From Stutzerimonas stutzeri KOS6 (GTDB lineage Bacteria > Pseudomonadota > Gammaproteobacteria > Pseudomonadales > Pseudomonadaceae): a stretch of DNA of 64,000 nucleotides. Below are positions 17,770 through 26,344 of the stretch, piece by piece. The notes under the pieces were generated by a model, which saw nothing but the letters and a program-made list of their open reading frames with translations, was not told the DNA's origin and ran no database searches. The translations under genes and the position numbers were made by a program. Position 1 is the stretch's first letter, and each line of letters starts with the position of its first letter. The stretch spans positions 1 through 64,000 of the forward strand of contig NZ_KK020675.1 of the NCBI RefSeq assembly GCF_000307775.2. Reading direction: 5' to 3'.

Positions 17770-18716
17770 GCGGCCTCCAGGTAGGAAGAGTGAATGGCGC
17801 TGCCCAGCCGGCCGATCTGCTCGACATAGGCGGTGATCCAGTCGTGCAGGCCGATTTCCAGCACTTCGTCGATGCTGGTGTAGCGCAACCCCGCGTCCAG
17901 TTCGGAGGCCAGGCGCTGTGCCGGCCGGCCGTTTTCTCCCGGCAGGCTGGCAAGTATCCCTTGCAGCTCCACCAGGCAGGCGCGCAGCGAACGCGGCACG
18001 TCGGCGCGGAGCAGCAACAGCTCGGCAACCTTGGCCGTGCGCGGCGAGCCGCGGTAGATCTCGGCGAAGGCTTCGAACGAGGACAGTGCGCGCAGCAGCG
18101 CACTCCATTGGTAATAGGCGCGCGCCGAGCGGTCGTCGAGGTTCTCGCTTTCCTCGCCGAGCAGTTCGTGGCGGGCATCGAGCAGACGCAGGGTGTTGTC
18201 GGCGCGTTCGATGAAGGTTCCCAGGCGGATGAAGCGGTAGGCGTCGCTGCGCATGATGGTGCCCACGGTGGCGCCGCGGAACAGATGCGAGCGCTCCTTG
18301 ACCCACTCGCAGAAACGGCTGATGCCGTAACGCCCCAGGCCCTGCGCGGCGATGCCGCGCATCTCCAGCCAGGCGGCGTTGATGTTTTCCCACATGTCCG
18401 AGGTGATGCGACCGCGCACGGCATGGGCATTGCTGCGCGCCAGGCGCAGGCAGTTGTACAGGCTGGCGGAGTTGCCTTCATCGAGGGCGAAGAAGTGCAG
18501 CATGCGCTCGGCGTTGAGCTGGCCATGGCAGGCCAGGTAATGCTCCAGCGTGCCGGTGATCAGCAGCGGCATGGCCAGTTCGTCGAGGCCGTCGCCACGG
18601 CCGTCCTGCGGCATCAGCGACAGCGAATAACTGACGTCCAGCATGCGCGCCATGTTTTCGGCGCGCTCCAGATAGCGGGACATCCAGTACAGATCGGCAG
18701 CGGTTCTACTCAGCAT
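17766..18716 (-). CDS. Alpha-E domain protein (DUF403)
   Basis: A 316-residue nearly all-helical protein of the alpha-E family. The N-terminal LSRTAADLYWMSRYLERAEN is diagnostic. The fold has no known catalytic activity and nearly always accompanies a circularly permuted ATP-grasp gene, so it is probably a subunit or carrier for that enzyme. GAGG lies eight bases before the ATG. The stop of the ATP-grasp gene abuts this start directly (TGAATG), and the next gene overlaps by four bases, so all are translated as one chain. Confidence 0.93.
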   Translation of the reverse strand: MLSRTAADLYWMSRYLERAENMARMLDVSYSLSLMPQDGRGDGLDELAMPLLITGTLEHYLACHGQLNAERMLHFFALDEGNSASLYNCLRLARSNAHAVRGRITSDMWENINAAWLEMRGIAAQGLGRYGISRFCEWVKERSHLFRGATVGTIMRSDAYRFIRLGTFIERADNTLRLLDARHELLGEESENLDDRSARAYYQWSALLRALSSFEAFAEIYRGSPRTAKVAELLLLRADVPRSLRACLVELQGILASLPGENGRPAQRLASELDAGLRYTSIDEVLEIGLHDWITAYVEQIGRLGSAIHSSYLEAA

Positions 18717-20129
18717 TCAACAATCCTCAACGATCCAGGTGTCCTTGGTGCCGCCGCCCTGCGACGAGTTGACCACCAGCGAGCCCTCGCGCAGCGCCAC
18801 GCGGGTCAGGCCTCCGGGCACCAGGCGGGTTTCCCGGCCACTGAGCACGAACGGCCGCAGGTCGATGTGGCGCGGGGCAATGCCGTTCTCGACGAAGGTC
18901 GGGCAGGTCGACAGGCTCAGGGTCGGCTGGGCGATATAGGCGCCGGGATTGGCCTTCAGGCGGGCACGGAAGGCCTCGATCTCTGCGGCACTGGCTGCCG
19001 GGCCGACCAGCATGCCGTAGCCGCCGGAGCCCTGGGTTTCCTTGACCACCAGCTCCGGCAGGTGCGCCAGCACGTGGGACAGTTCGTCCGGCTTGCGACA
19101 TTGCCAGGTCGGCACATTGGCGAGGATCGGCTCTTCGTCCAGATAGAAGCGGATCATGTCCGGCACGAACGGGTAGATCGACTTGTCATCCGCCACGCCA
19201 GTACCGATGGCATTGGCCAGCACCAGATTGCCCGCCCGATAGGCCGACAACAGGCCGGGCACGCCCAGCGCCGAATCCGGGTTGAACGCCAGCGGATCGA
19301 GGAAGGCATCGTCGAGCCGGCGATAGATCACATCGACCCGGCGCGCGCCGGCGGTGGTGCGCATGTAGAGGTGCTCGTCGCGCACGAACAGGTCCGCTCC
19401 CTCGACCAGCTCCACGCCCATCTCTCGAGCGAGAAAGGCATGCTCGAAGAAAGCGCTGTTGAAGCGCCCCGGCGTCATCACCACGACGCAGGGATTGTCC
19501 AGCGGGCTCGAGTGCTTGAGCGTTTCCAGCAACAGGTTGGGGTAGTGGTTGATCGGCGCGATGCGCTGGGCGGCGAACAGCTCGGGGAACAGCCGCATCA
19601 TCATCTTGCGGTCTTCGAGCATGTAGCTGACGCCGCTGGGTGTGCGCAGGTTGTCCTCGAGCACGTAGTAGGTGCCATCGCCGTCGCGCACCAGGTCGAC
19701 CCCGGCGATGTGCGCATAGGTGTCGCGGTGCAGGTTCAGCCCCTGCATCGCCGGTTGGTAGCCCTCGTTGGCCAGCACCTGCTCCGGCGGGATGACGCCG
19801 GCCTTGAGGATGCGCTGCTCGTGGTAGAGGTCGGCGAGAAACAGGTTGAGTGCCTGCACCCGCTGGATGCAGCCCCGCTCCACGGTGCGCCATTCGCTCA
19901 TCGGGATCGAGCGCGGAATGGTGTCGAAGGGGATCAGCCGTTCGGTGCCCTGCTCGTCGCCATACAGGGTGAAGGTGATGCCGGCGCGGTGGAACAGCAG
20001 GTCCGCCTCGCGTCGACGCTGCGCCAGCACGTCGGCCGGCGTGTCGGAAAGCCAGGCCGAGAAGGCTTGGTAATGCGGGCGGCATGCGCCGCGTGCGTCG
20101 TGCATCTCATCGTAGAAAACGCGGTCCAT
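18717..20129 (-). CDS. Circularly permuted ATP-grasp peptide-ligase-like protein
   Basis: A 470-residue protein of the circularly permuted ATP-grasp group (COG2308). Blocks typical of the family are YHEQRILKAGVIPPE, DLVRDGDGTYYVLEDNLRTPSG, VVMTPGRFNSAFFEH and VVKETQGSGGYGMLVGP. ATP-grasp enzymes join a carboxylate to an amine; the acceptor and donor here are unknown. It opens the operon; GAGGG lies before the ATG. The 299 bases separating it from the divergent glycosylase gene hold no gene I can support and must contain both promoters, though none is obvious by eye. Confidence 0.93.
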   Translation of the reverse strand: MDRVFYDEMHDARGACRPHYQAFSAWLSDTPADVLAQRRREADLLFHRAGITFTLYGDEQGTERLIPFDTIPRSIPMSEWRTVERGCIQRVQALNLFLADLYHEQRILKAGVIPPEQVLANEGYQPAMQGLNLHRDTYAHIAGVDLVRDGDGTYYVLEDNLRTPSGVSYMLEDRKMMMRLFPELFAAQRIAPINHYPNLLLETLKHSSPLDNPCVVVMTPGRFNSAFFEHAFLAREMGVELVEGADLFVRDEHLYMRTTAGARRVDVIYRRLDDAFLDPLAFNPDSALGVPGLLSAYRAGNLVLANAIGTGVADDKSIYPFVPDMIRFYLDEEPILANVPTWQCRKPDELSHVLAHLPELVVKETQGSGGYGMLVGPAASAAEIEAFRARLKANPGAYIAQPTLSLSTCPTFVENGIAPRHIDLRPFVLSGRETRLVPGGLTRVALREGSLVVNSSQGGGTKDTWIVEDC

Positions 20130-20428
20130 GCGGAGCCCTCGAACAGTAACCTGCCCAACGACAGTGCAAAGCCCGCGCCACGCTGAATAACGTTGTAGAA
20201 CAAGGCTTTTGCAGGCAAAGCGACAGCACAGCGCACCGTTTCCGGGCGGGCAGCGCGGCCAGGAACGCTCGACGCCCCGTTATGAGACGACCACGCCGTT
20301 CATGCAGCCCGCGCCAGCGCCAGGCGCATGACAGGGGCAAGCCACGTGCTGCAAAGGCACACTTCGGGACGACAACCTGGCTCTTACGCGCTAGGGTCCC
20401 TCGACGATTCAACCGCACAGGCCCGGCC

Positions 20429-21304
20429 ATGAGCGAAACCTTGCACCTGCCGTACCTGGAACCCTGGGACTGGCAGCAATTCCACCGTCATTTCACACTG
20501 CGTCTGCTGCCGGGCGTGGAGCGGCTGGAGCCGCACGGCTACAGTCGCACGCTGCGTAACGGCGAAGCCCGCGGCTGGCTCAGCGTACGCGTACTGAACG
20601 AACGCCCGGCGCTCGAACTGACCCTCAGCGACTCGCTGCAACAGGCCACCCAGGCGCTGGTCGGCAAGGTGCGCAAGATGTTCGACCTGGATGCCGACCC
20701 ACAGGCGATAGCGGCGCACTTCGCCCGCGACCCGGCATTGGCTGCACTGACCGCCGCGCATCCCGGCTTGCGCCTGCCGGCCGCCTACGACCCGTTCGAA
20801 CAGGCTGTGCGGGCGGTGGTCGGCCAGCAGGTCACGGTCAAGGCCGCGGTGACCATCACCCGACGCTTGGTGGAGCGCCTCGGCGAGCCGCTGGGCGACG
20901 GCCCGGCAGGCCTGGAACTGCTGTTCCCTACCGCCCAGGCGATCGCCGAGGACCCGCTGGAGAATATTGGTATGCCGGCCAAACGCGCACTGGCGCTGCG
21001 CCGGCTGGCCGCGGCGGTGGCCGAAGGTGCACTGCGACTTCACGTCGACGATGGCGCCGACGCGCTTGTCCGTCGACTGTGCGAATTGCCGGGTATCGGC
21101 CCGTGGACCGCCGAGTACATCGCCTTGAGGGGATTTGGCGTCGCGGATGCCTTTCCCGCGGCCGATCTTGGCTTGCTGAAGGCACCGTTGTGGGGAGCCG
21201 AAGGCATCAGCACCAAGGCGCTGACGGCACGAGCCGAAGCATGGCGACCCTGGCGCGCGTACGCAGCCATCCACCTCTGGGACAACTACGCCGCAGGGCG
21301 TTAG
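20429..21304 (+). CDS. alkA: DNA-3-methyladenine glycosylase II (AlkA-like)
   Basis: A 291-residue base-excision repair glycosylase of the helix-hairpin-helix family that removes alkylated purines. The HhH motif reads LPGIGPWTAEYIALRG, and the catalytic Asp follows in FPAADLGLL. An N-terminal AlkA_N-like domain (residues 1-110) and the conserved AVVGQQVTVKAA helix are present. There is no Ada-type cysteine domain. The start at 20429 (MSETLH) is preferred; the longer frame adds 49 basic residues with no RBS. It neighbours the mtn remnants, as I recall for P. aeruginosa alkA. Confidence 0.92.
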   Translation: MSETLHLPYLEPWDWQQFHRHFTLRLLPGVERLEPHGYSRTLRNGEARGWLSVRVLNERPALELTLSDSLQQATQALVGKVRKMFDLDADPQAIAAHFARDPALAALTAAHPGLRLPAAYDPFEQAVRAVVGQQVTVKAAVTITRRLVERLGEPLGDGPAGLELLFPTAQAIAEDPLENIGMPAKRALALRRLAAAVAEGALRLHVDDGADALVRRLCELPGIGPWTAEYIALRGFGVADAFPAADLGLLKAPLWGAEGISTKALTARAEAWRPWRAYAAIHLWDNYAAGR

Positions 21305-21419
21305 CGGCCCGGCACCGCCGCCAGTGCAGCCCCGCCCCTGCGGATGCCTCCATCCTGCGTTGAGGTCGGTCAGCCGACCATCGCCGCTGCGGCATTGCCG
21401 GGCGCGCGCCCTGCTGGCA

Positions 21420-21611
21420 TCAGAGTCGCGCCTTGCCGAAGGGTCCTGCGGCGACGGCCCACATGACCAGGCCGACCACCGGTAACAACAGGATGACCAG
21501 CGACCAGATCAGCTTGCGGCCGACCTCAATGGAGCTCTGCCAGACATGCGCGATGGCCAGTATGTCCAGCACCAGCACGACGATGGCCAGTGGTGCGCTG
21601 AAGCTTTCCAT
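21420..21611 (-). CDS. Small PLDc_N-type membrane protein
   Basis: A 63-residue protein with two hydrophobic helices (about 5-25 and 35-54) around a short polar link, matching the phospholipase D nuclease N-terminal (PLDc_N) mini-domain. It lacks any HKD phospholipase motif, so it cannot be a phospholipase by itself. It starts three bases after the stop of the paralogous gene upstream, so the two are one transcript. Function unknown; such proteins are often stress-linked membrane peptides. Confidence 0.8.
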   Translation of the reverse strand: MESFSAPLAIVVLVLDILAIAHVWQSSIEVGRKLIWSLVILLLPVVGLVMWAVAAGPFGKARL

Positions 21612-21614
21612 GGC

Positions 21615-21824
21615 TTATGGCCGGTGAGCTCCCGTATCGGGGCGGTTGCCACGCGGCCCCATGATGCCCCAGAGGATCAGCCCGAGTACTGGCAGGATGA
21701 CGATCAGGAGTACCCAGAGCACTTTCTTGCCGCTGGTGCTGTCGCTGCGAATAACGCTGATGATCGCCCAGATATCCAGTGCCAGGATGATCAGGCCGAA
21801 AATACCGCCGAAGGCGTCCGTCAT
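21615..21824 (-). CDS. Small PLDc_N-type membrane protein, paralog
   Basis: A 69-residue protein with the same plan as the following gene: hydrophobic helix, short polar loop with GKK, second helix ending LGLILWGIMG. ATG at 21824 (MTDAFGG) is preceded by AGGAG, so I reject the longer frame from 21854. Shared residues with the 63-residue neighbour (xLDIxAIxxVxxS, GxKxxWxLxIxLLPVxGLxxW) show an old tandem duplication. It lies just downstream of the mtnC remnant. Confidence 0.8.
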   Translation of the reverse strand: MTDAFGGIFGLIILALDIWAIISVIRSDSTSGKKVLWVLLIVILPVLGLILWGIMGPRGNRPDTGAHRP

Positions 21825-21894
21825 GGGTACGCTCCTGTTTGGGTGAGTACTCAATCTAGGATGCCAGCGCGGCGGCAGGGTTCAGTGCGGTCTT

Positions 21895-22071
21895 TCAGGG
21901 CGGGGCGATCGAGGCGACACGGGGAATGCCGTCCATGCCAACCGAGGATGCCACTGACGCGGATCGCGGCCGTGACGCATCGCCCATATTAATCTGCGTG
22001 GCCACTTCGACGACGAGACCGATCGCGCGGGTGCTGCCTTCGATGCCGGCGAGGACGGTCTCGACCGTCAC
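21895..22071 (-). pseudogene. mtnC: mtnC (enolase-phosphatase E1) N-terminal remnant
   Basis: A 58-codon frame starts at GTG two bases after the mtnD stop, where mtnC normally stands. Its first 25 residues (ETVLAGIEGSTRAIGLVVEV) track the MtnC N-terminus as I remember it (ILTDIEGTTSAVSFVFDV): the IEG-S/T-T core is retained, but the catalytic Asp of the DIEGTT motif is Gly here. Full MtnC has about 225 residues, so most is deleted. The remaining codons have no clear match. Assignment depends on position and this short similarity. Confidence 0.5.
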
Positions 22072-22072
22072 G

Positions 22073-22618
22073 TCAATCCTCCAGCCGTGGGAACCGATCG
22101 GCGATGCTATCGCCGGTAAACTGCGCGACCCAGCCTTCCGCGTTGCTGAACAGGCGGATGGCGACGAAGTGCGGATTCTCGCCCATGTCGAACCAGTGGC
22201 GGGCTCCGGCCGGCACCGAGATCAGGTCGTTCTTCTCGCACAGCACGGCGTAGACCATGTCCTCGATATGCAGAGTGAACAGTCCATGGCCAGCGACGAA
22301 GAAGCGCACCTCGTCCTCGGCGTGGCGGTGCTCGTCGAGGAACTTCGCACGCAACTCGGCCTTCTGCGGATGGTCGCTGGTCACACTGAGGACATCGACG
22401 GTGACGTAGCCGCGCTCAGCCATCAGCCTGTCGATCTGTGGCCGATAGGCGGCGATCACCTCGTCCGGGCTGGCACCGGCGGTTATCGGCGTGCCGGCTT
22501 CCCAGCGCTCGAGGTGCACGCCGACTTCCGCCAGTGTCGCGGCGATGTCTTCGACGTGGGTCAGCACCTTGAGCGGCTGGTCGGAATGGGTTTCGTGATA
22601 GACGCTGAGGACACTCAT
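22073..22618 (-). CDS. mtnD: Acireductone dioxygenase
   Basis: A 181-residue cupin enzyme of the methionine salvage pathway; with Fe(II) it turns acireductone into the 2-oxo acid precursor of methionine. The metal-binding motif reads EHRHAEDEVRFF (two His, one Glu) and the fourth ligand is in PAGARHWFDMG. Length and ends are normal, with GGAGAG before the ATG. Yet the enzymes that make its substrate, MtnB and MtnC, survive next to it only as fragments, so it appears orphaned unless copies exist elsewhere. Confidence 0.95.
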   Translation of the reverse strand: MSVLSVYHETHSDQPLKVLTHVEDIAATLAEVGVHLERWEAGTPITAGASPDEVIAAYRPQIDRLMAERGYVTVDVLSVTSDHPQKAELRAKFLDEHRHAEDEVRFFVAGHGLFTLHIEDMVYAVLCEKNDLISVPAGARHWFDMGENPHFVAIRLFSNAEGWVAQFTGDSIADRFPRLED

Positions 22619-22662
22619 GTTCGGCTCTCCGGATGGTCGTCTGGCTGTGGATCACCAGCCAG

Positions 22663-22830
22663 TCAGGAAATTTTTATCGGGGCTGCAAGGCAAGGCTTCC
22701 AAAGCTCGTAAGCGTCGAGCACCGTGACGTTCGGACGGTGCCTGCTGGTCGGCGACGACCAGCCACGAGCGCAAGACAGGCGTCCGGCACCGGTGATCGT
22801 CTGGCTCAGCTGTTGGCACGTGGCAGGCAT
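22663..22830 (-). pseudogene. mtnB: mtnB (methylthioribulose-1-P dehydratase) remnant
   Basis: A 55-codon frame between the MFS gene and mtnD, exactly where mtnB is expected. Residues 6-28 (QQLSQTITGAGRLSCARGW, then SSPTS) match the MtnB N-terminus, which I recall as xQLxQxIIxAGRFLYGRGWSPATSSN. Two later pieces (NVTVL and DAYELWK) resemble MtnB blocks NATVL and DYELQK that lie far apart in the full 200-residue enzyme, which suggests internal deletions. The zinc-binding residues are absent. The frame starts 25 bases inside the MFS gene end. Confidence 0.65.
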
Positions 22831-23978
22831 GCCCGGTCCTCCTGCAAACGCAGAGCAATGATAACGGCTGCAGCCAGCGCCGCCAGACTGGCGATGGCGA
22901 ACGACCAGCCCGGCCCCAGGCCGGACCAGGCATAACCGGCATACAGCGCACCCAGCGCACCGCCGATGCCGGACAGACTGGCATACAGCGCCTGCCCCTG
23001 GCCCTGCTGGCGGTGGCCGAAACTGCGCTGGACGAAGTGAATGGCGGCGGCGTGGAAACTGCCGAAGGTCGCCGCGTGCATCAGCTGCGCGATCAGCAGC
23101 ACGGTCAGGTGCTCGGCGAACTGCCCGAGCAATACCCAGCGCAGGGCGGCGATCAGGAAGCTGGCCAGCAGCACCTGGCGCAGCGAGAAGCGCTCGAGCA
23201 GGCGCGCCATGACCAGGAACAGCAGGATTTCCGCCACAACGCCCAGCGCCCACATCAGCCCGATGAAGCTGCGGCTGTAACCGAGCGCCTCCAGGTGGAT
23301 GCTGAAGAAGGTGTAGTACGGCCCATGGGCCAGCTGCATCAGCGCCACGCAGCCGTAGAAGGCCAGCACGCCAGGCCGCCGCAATTGAGCGAGAAAACCG
23401 CCCTCGCCGGCCACTTCGCTGCGTTGCCGCGGATGCGCGTTGGGCACCCAGGCGCTGCTCAGCACGATGCCCGCCATCACAGCGGCGACCGCAATCGGGT
23501 AAAGATCCAGACTCAGCCGCTGGAACAGCAGCCCGAGCCCTACCACCGCGACGATGAAACCGATGCTGCCCCACAGGCGGACCTGGCTGTAGCGCTCGGT
23601 CTGCTCATGCAGATGGGCCAGGGTGATGACCTCGAACTGCGGCAGCACTGCGTGCCAGAAGAACGCATGCAGCGCCATCACCAGCGCCAGCCAGGCGAAG
23701 CTCTTGTCGAAAAAGATCAGGCCGAATGACAGCAAGGTGCACAACGCGCCGAGTCGAACGATTTCCAGGCGGCGGCCGGTGGCATCGCCCAGCCAGCCCC
23801 AGAGGTTCGGCGCCAGGCAACGCATCAGCATGGGAATGGCGATCAGCTCGCCGATCCGTTCCGGCGAGAAGCCCAGATGATCGAAGTACAGACCGAGAAA
23901 CGGCGCCGTGGAGCCGAGCAGGGCGAAGTAGAAAAAATAGAAGCCGGACAGGCGCCAGTACGGCAGCGGAGCATTCAT
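22806..23978 (-). CDS. MFS transporter (3-phenylpropionate/HcaT-like)
   Basis: A 390-residue 12-helix major facilitator protein. The MFS signature between helices 2 and 3 reads GWLGDATGRRLEI, and the N-terminal SGFYFFYFALLGSTAPFLGLYF is typical of the HcaT/LacY-like subgroup. The substrate is not predictable. It lies between aroC and the mtnB remnant and probably belonged to the same transcript as mtnBDC. No clear Shine-Dalgarno is present before the ATG at 23978. Confidence 0.88.
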   Translation of the reverse strand: MNAPLPYWRLSGFYFFYFALLGSTAPFLGLYFDHLGFSPERIGELIAIPMLMRCLAPNLWGWLGDATGRRLEIVRLGALCTLLSFGLIFFDKSFAWLALVMALHAFFWHAVLPQFEVITLAHLHEQTERYSQVRLWGSIGFIVAVVGLGLLFQRLSLDLYPIAVAAVMAGIVLSSAWVPNAHPRQRSEVAGEGGFLAQLRRPGVLAFYGCVALMQLAHGPYYTFFSIHLEALGYSRSFIGLMWALGVVAEILLFLVMARLLERFSLRQVLLASFLIAALRWVLLGQFAEHLTVLLIAQLMHAATFGSFHAAAIHFVQRSFGHRQQGQGQALYASLSGIGGALGALYAGYAWSGLGPGWSFAIASLAALAAAVIIALRLQEDRACLPRANS

Positions 23979-24052
23979 GAGTGGAGGAATTCAGGCCGCA
24001 AGCGGAGGCGTCGAGGCCAACCGCGTGCGGCTCGCGACATGTCGGTCGGCGC

Positions 24053-25144
24053 TCAAAGCTGGCCCAGCACCGGCGTCGTCACCTGCACATCGGTGTTCTG
24101 TCCGCGATGACGCAACAGGTGATCGAGCAGCACGATGGCCATCATCGCTTCGGCGATCGGCGTCGCGCGGATGCCCACGCAGGGGTCGTGGCGGCCCTTG
24201 GTGATGACGTCGACCGCCTCGCCGTTGACATCGATGGAACGACCCGGGGTGGTGATGCTGGATGTCGGCTTGAGCGCCAGGTGCGCGACGATCGGCTGGC
24301 CGCTGGAAATGCCGCCGAGAATGCCGCCGGCATTGTTGCTCAGGAAACCCTGCGGGGTCAGCTCGTCGCGGTGCTCGGTGCCACGCTGGGCTACCGAAGC
24401 GAAACCGGCGCCGATCTCCACGCCCTTGACCGCGTTGATGCTCATCAACGCGTGGGCCAGTTCGGCGTCGAGGCGATCGAAGATCGGCTCGCCAAGGCCC
24501 GGCGGCACGCCTTCGGCGACCACGGTGATCTTCGCGCCGACCGAATCCTGATCGCGACGCAGCTGGTCCATGTAGGCTTCCAGTTCCGCCACCTTGTCCG
24601 GGTCGGGGCTGAAGAAGGCATTCTGCTCGACGCTGTCCCAGGTCTTGAACGGAATCTCGATCGGCCCGAGCTGGCTCATGTAGCCACGCACCTGGATGCC
24701 CAGCGTCGCCAGGTATTTCTTGGCGATGGCGCCCGCGGCGACGCGCATGGCGGTTTCGCGCGCCGAGCTGCGGCCGCCACCACGGTAGTCACGGATGCCG
24801 TACTTGTGGTGATAGGTGTAGTCGGCATGGGCCGGACGGAACAGGTCCTTGATCGCCGAATAGTCCTTGGACTTCTGGTCGGTGTTGCGGATCAGTAGGC
24901 CGATCGGGCAACCGGTGGTCTTGCCCTCGAACACGCCGGAGAGGATTTCCACCTCGTCGGCTTCCTGGCGTTGCGTGGTGTGCCGGCTGGTGCCTGGCTT
25001 GCGACGGTCGAGGTCGCGCTGCAGATCCTCCAGCGACAGCTCCAGCCCGGGCGGGCAGCCATCGACGATGGCCACCAGCGCGGGACCATGGCTTTCGCCG
25101 GCAGTGGTGACGGTGAACAGCTTGCCGTAGGTATTGCCGGACAT
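24053..25144 (-). CDS. aroC: Chorismate synthase
   Basis: A 363-residue cytosolic FMN-dependent enzyme that removes phosphate from EPSP to form chorismate, the last step of the shikimate pathway. Signatures: [18 protein letters not shown], the basic RRKPG stretch, [13 protein letters not shown], and the C-terminal [18 protein letters not shown]. Length is normal. It is followed 74 bases later by the MFS gene. The upstream gene is divergent. Confidence 0.97.
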   Translation of the reverse strand: MSGNTYGKLFTVTTAGESHGPALVAIVDGCPPGLELSLEDLQRDLDRRKPGTSRHTTQRQEADEVEILSGVFEGKTTGCPIGLLIRNTDQKSKDYSAIKDLFRPAHADYTYHHKYGIRDYRGGGRSSARETAMRVAAGAIAKKYLATLGIQVRGYMSQLGPIEIPFKTWDSVEQNAFFSPDPDKVAELEAYMDQLRRDQDSVGAKITVVAEGVPPGLGEPIFDRLDAELAHALMSINAVKGVEIGAGFASVAQRGTEHRDELTPQGFLSNNAGGILGGISSGQPIVAHLALKPTSSITTPGRSIDVNGEAVDVITKGRHDPCVGIRATPIAEAMMAIVLLDHLLRHRGQNTDVQVTTPVLGQL

Positions 25145-25300
25145 GCAGGACGCTCCGCGATCGACCGAAAAACAGGGGCCGGAAGTATACCTGAGGCCGC
25201 TGCGGTTTCATCGCTTCTCTTCCGCGCGCATACTGACGGCACGACGAACCCCGCACGGAACATGGCGTCCAACCCGCTCCGTAACCAGCGAAATCCTCCC

Positions 25301-26263
25301 ATGCGTGCCCTGCTGATCGTGTTGCTGCTGACCATGCCGACCTCCTTCACGCAAGCCCGGACCCTGCTCAACCAGACGCTGAATCTGGACACCGGCAGTG
25401 GCGTGCTGCAGGGCAGTCTGCTGCTGCCGAAAAGCGATCGCCCGGTGCCGGTAGCGCTGCTGATCGCCGGTTCCGGCCCGACCGATCGCAACGGCAACAA
25501 TCCGGGCGGACGCAACGATAGCCTCAAGCGCCTGGCCCAGGCCCTGGCCAGACAAGGCGTGGCCAGCCTGCGCTACGACAAGCGCGGTATCGGCGCCAGC
25601 CACGCGGCGGCAGCGGACGAGCGCGAGCTCAGCGTCGAGGCCTATGTCAACGATGCGCTGGCCTGGAGCGACCGGCTCAGGCACGACTCACGCTTCAGCA
25701 AGCTGATCCTCATCGGCCACAGTGAAGGCGCGCTGATCGCCAGCCTCGCCGCTCCGCGATCGGCAGCGGCGGCATTGATCAGCATTGCGGGCAGCGGCCG
25801 GCCGATCGACGCAGTGCTGCGTGAACAACTGCAGGGGCGTCTGCCACCGGCACTGCTCGCCACCAGCCAGTTCCTGATCGATGAGCTCAAGGCTGGCCGC
25901 ACCCATGCCGGGGTACCCGAGCCGCTAAGAGTGCTGTTCAGGCCCAGCGTGCAGCCATACCTGATCTCGCTGTTCGCCTACGACCCGGCAGATGCCTTCG
26001 CCGCCGTCGAGATGCCCGCGCTGATCGTGCAGGGCCGGCATGACATTCAGGTCAGCGTCGAGGATGCCAGGGCCTTGCAGCGCGCAAAGCCCGATGCCGA
26101 GCTGGCGCTGATCGACGGGATGAACCACATCTTGCGCATCGTTCCGGCCGATATCCGCCAGCTGGCCTCCTACGACGACCCGGACCTGCCTCTGGCGCGG
26201 GCCGTGTCGGACCGTATCCATCAATTCCTGCGGACCTATGGCATCCTGCCAGCCTCCAGTTAG
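25301..26263 (+). CDS. Alpha/beta hydrolase, exported
   Basis: A 320-residue hydrolase with a signal peptide (MRALLIVLLLTMPTSFTQA, cleavage near residue 19). The oxyanion region is AGSGPTDRNGNN, the nucleophile elbow is GHSEGA, the acid is in QGRHDIQV and the histidine in DGMNHIL, giving a full Ser-Asp-His triad. Probably a periplasmic esterase or peptidase of unknown substrate. The longer frame begins antisense to aroC and is not credible; MASNP at 25262 is a possible alternative start. Confidence 0.85.
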   Translation: MRALLIVLLLTMPTSFTQARTLLNQTLNLDTGSGVLQGSLLLPKSDRPVPVALLIAGSGPTDRNGNNPGGRNDSLKRLAQALARQGVASLRYDKRGIGASHAAAADERELSVEAYVNDALAWSDRLRHDSRFSKLILIGHSEGALIASLAAPRSAAAALISIAGSGRPIDAVLREQLQGRLPPALLATSQFLIDELKAGRTHAGVPEPLRVLFRPSVQPYLISLFAYDPADAFAAVEMPALIVQGRHDIQVSVEDARALQRAKPDAELALIDGMNHILRIVPADIRQLASYDDPDLPLARAVSDRIHQFLRTYGILPASS

Positions 26264-26344
26264 CCGTCGCGCTGCCGATAGCGGAATGACAAGGGCCCGA
26301 TTCGGCTCCAGAACGAGCCGCCGCGCAAGCCCAGGAACGCGCAG

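Noticed and set aside
17688-20186. An 832-residue open frame on the plus strand
   Set aside because: It is antisense to the alpha-E and ATP-grasp genes and is rich in His, Gln, Arg and Val as expected for a shadow frame in GC-rich DNA; no family motif.
22663-23574. A 303-residue minus-strand frame reaching from the MFS gene to near mtnD
   Set aside because: Its first 248 residues are a shadow of the MFS gene in another frame; only the last 55 codons match the mtnB remnant.
24971-25300. N-terminal extension of the alpha/beta hydrolase
   Set aside because: It runs antisense inside aroC; the signal peptide at 25301 marks the real start.
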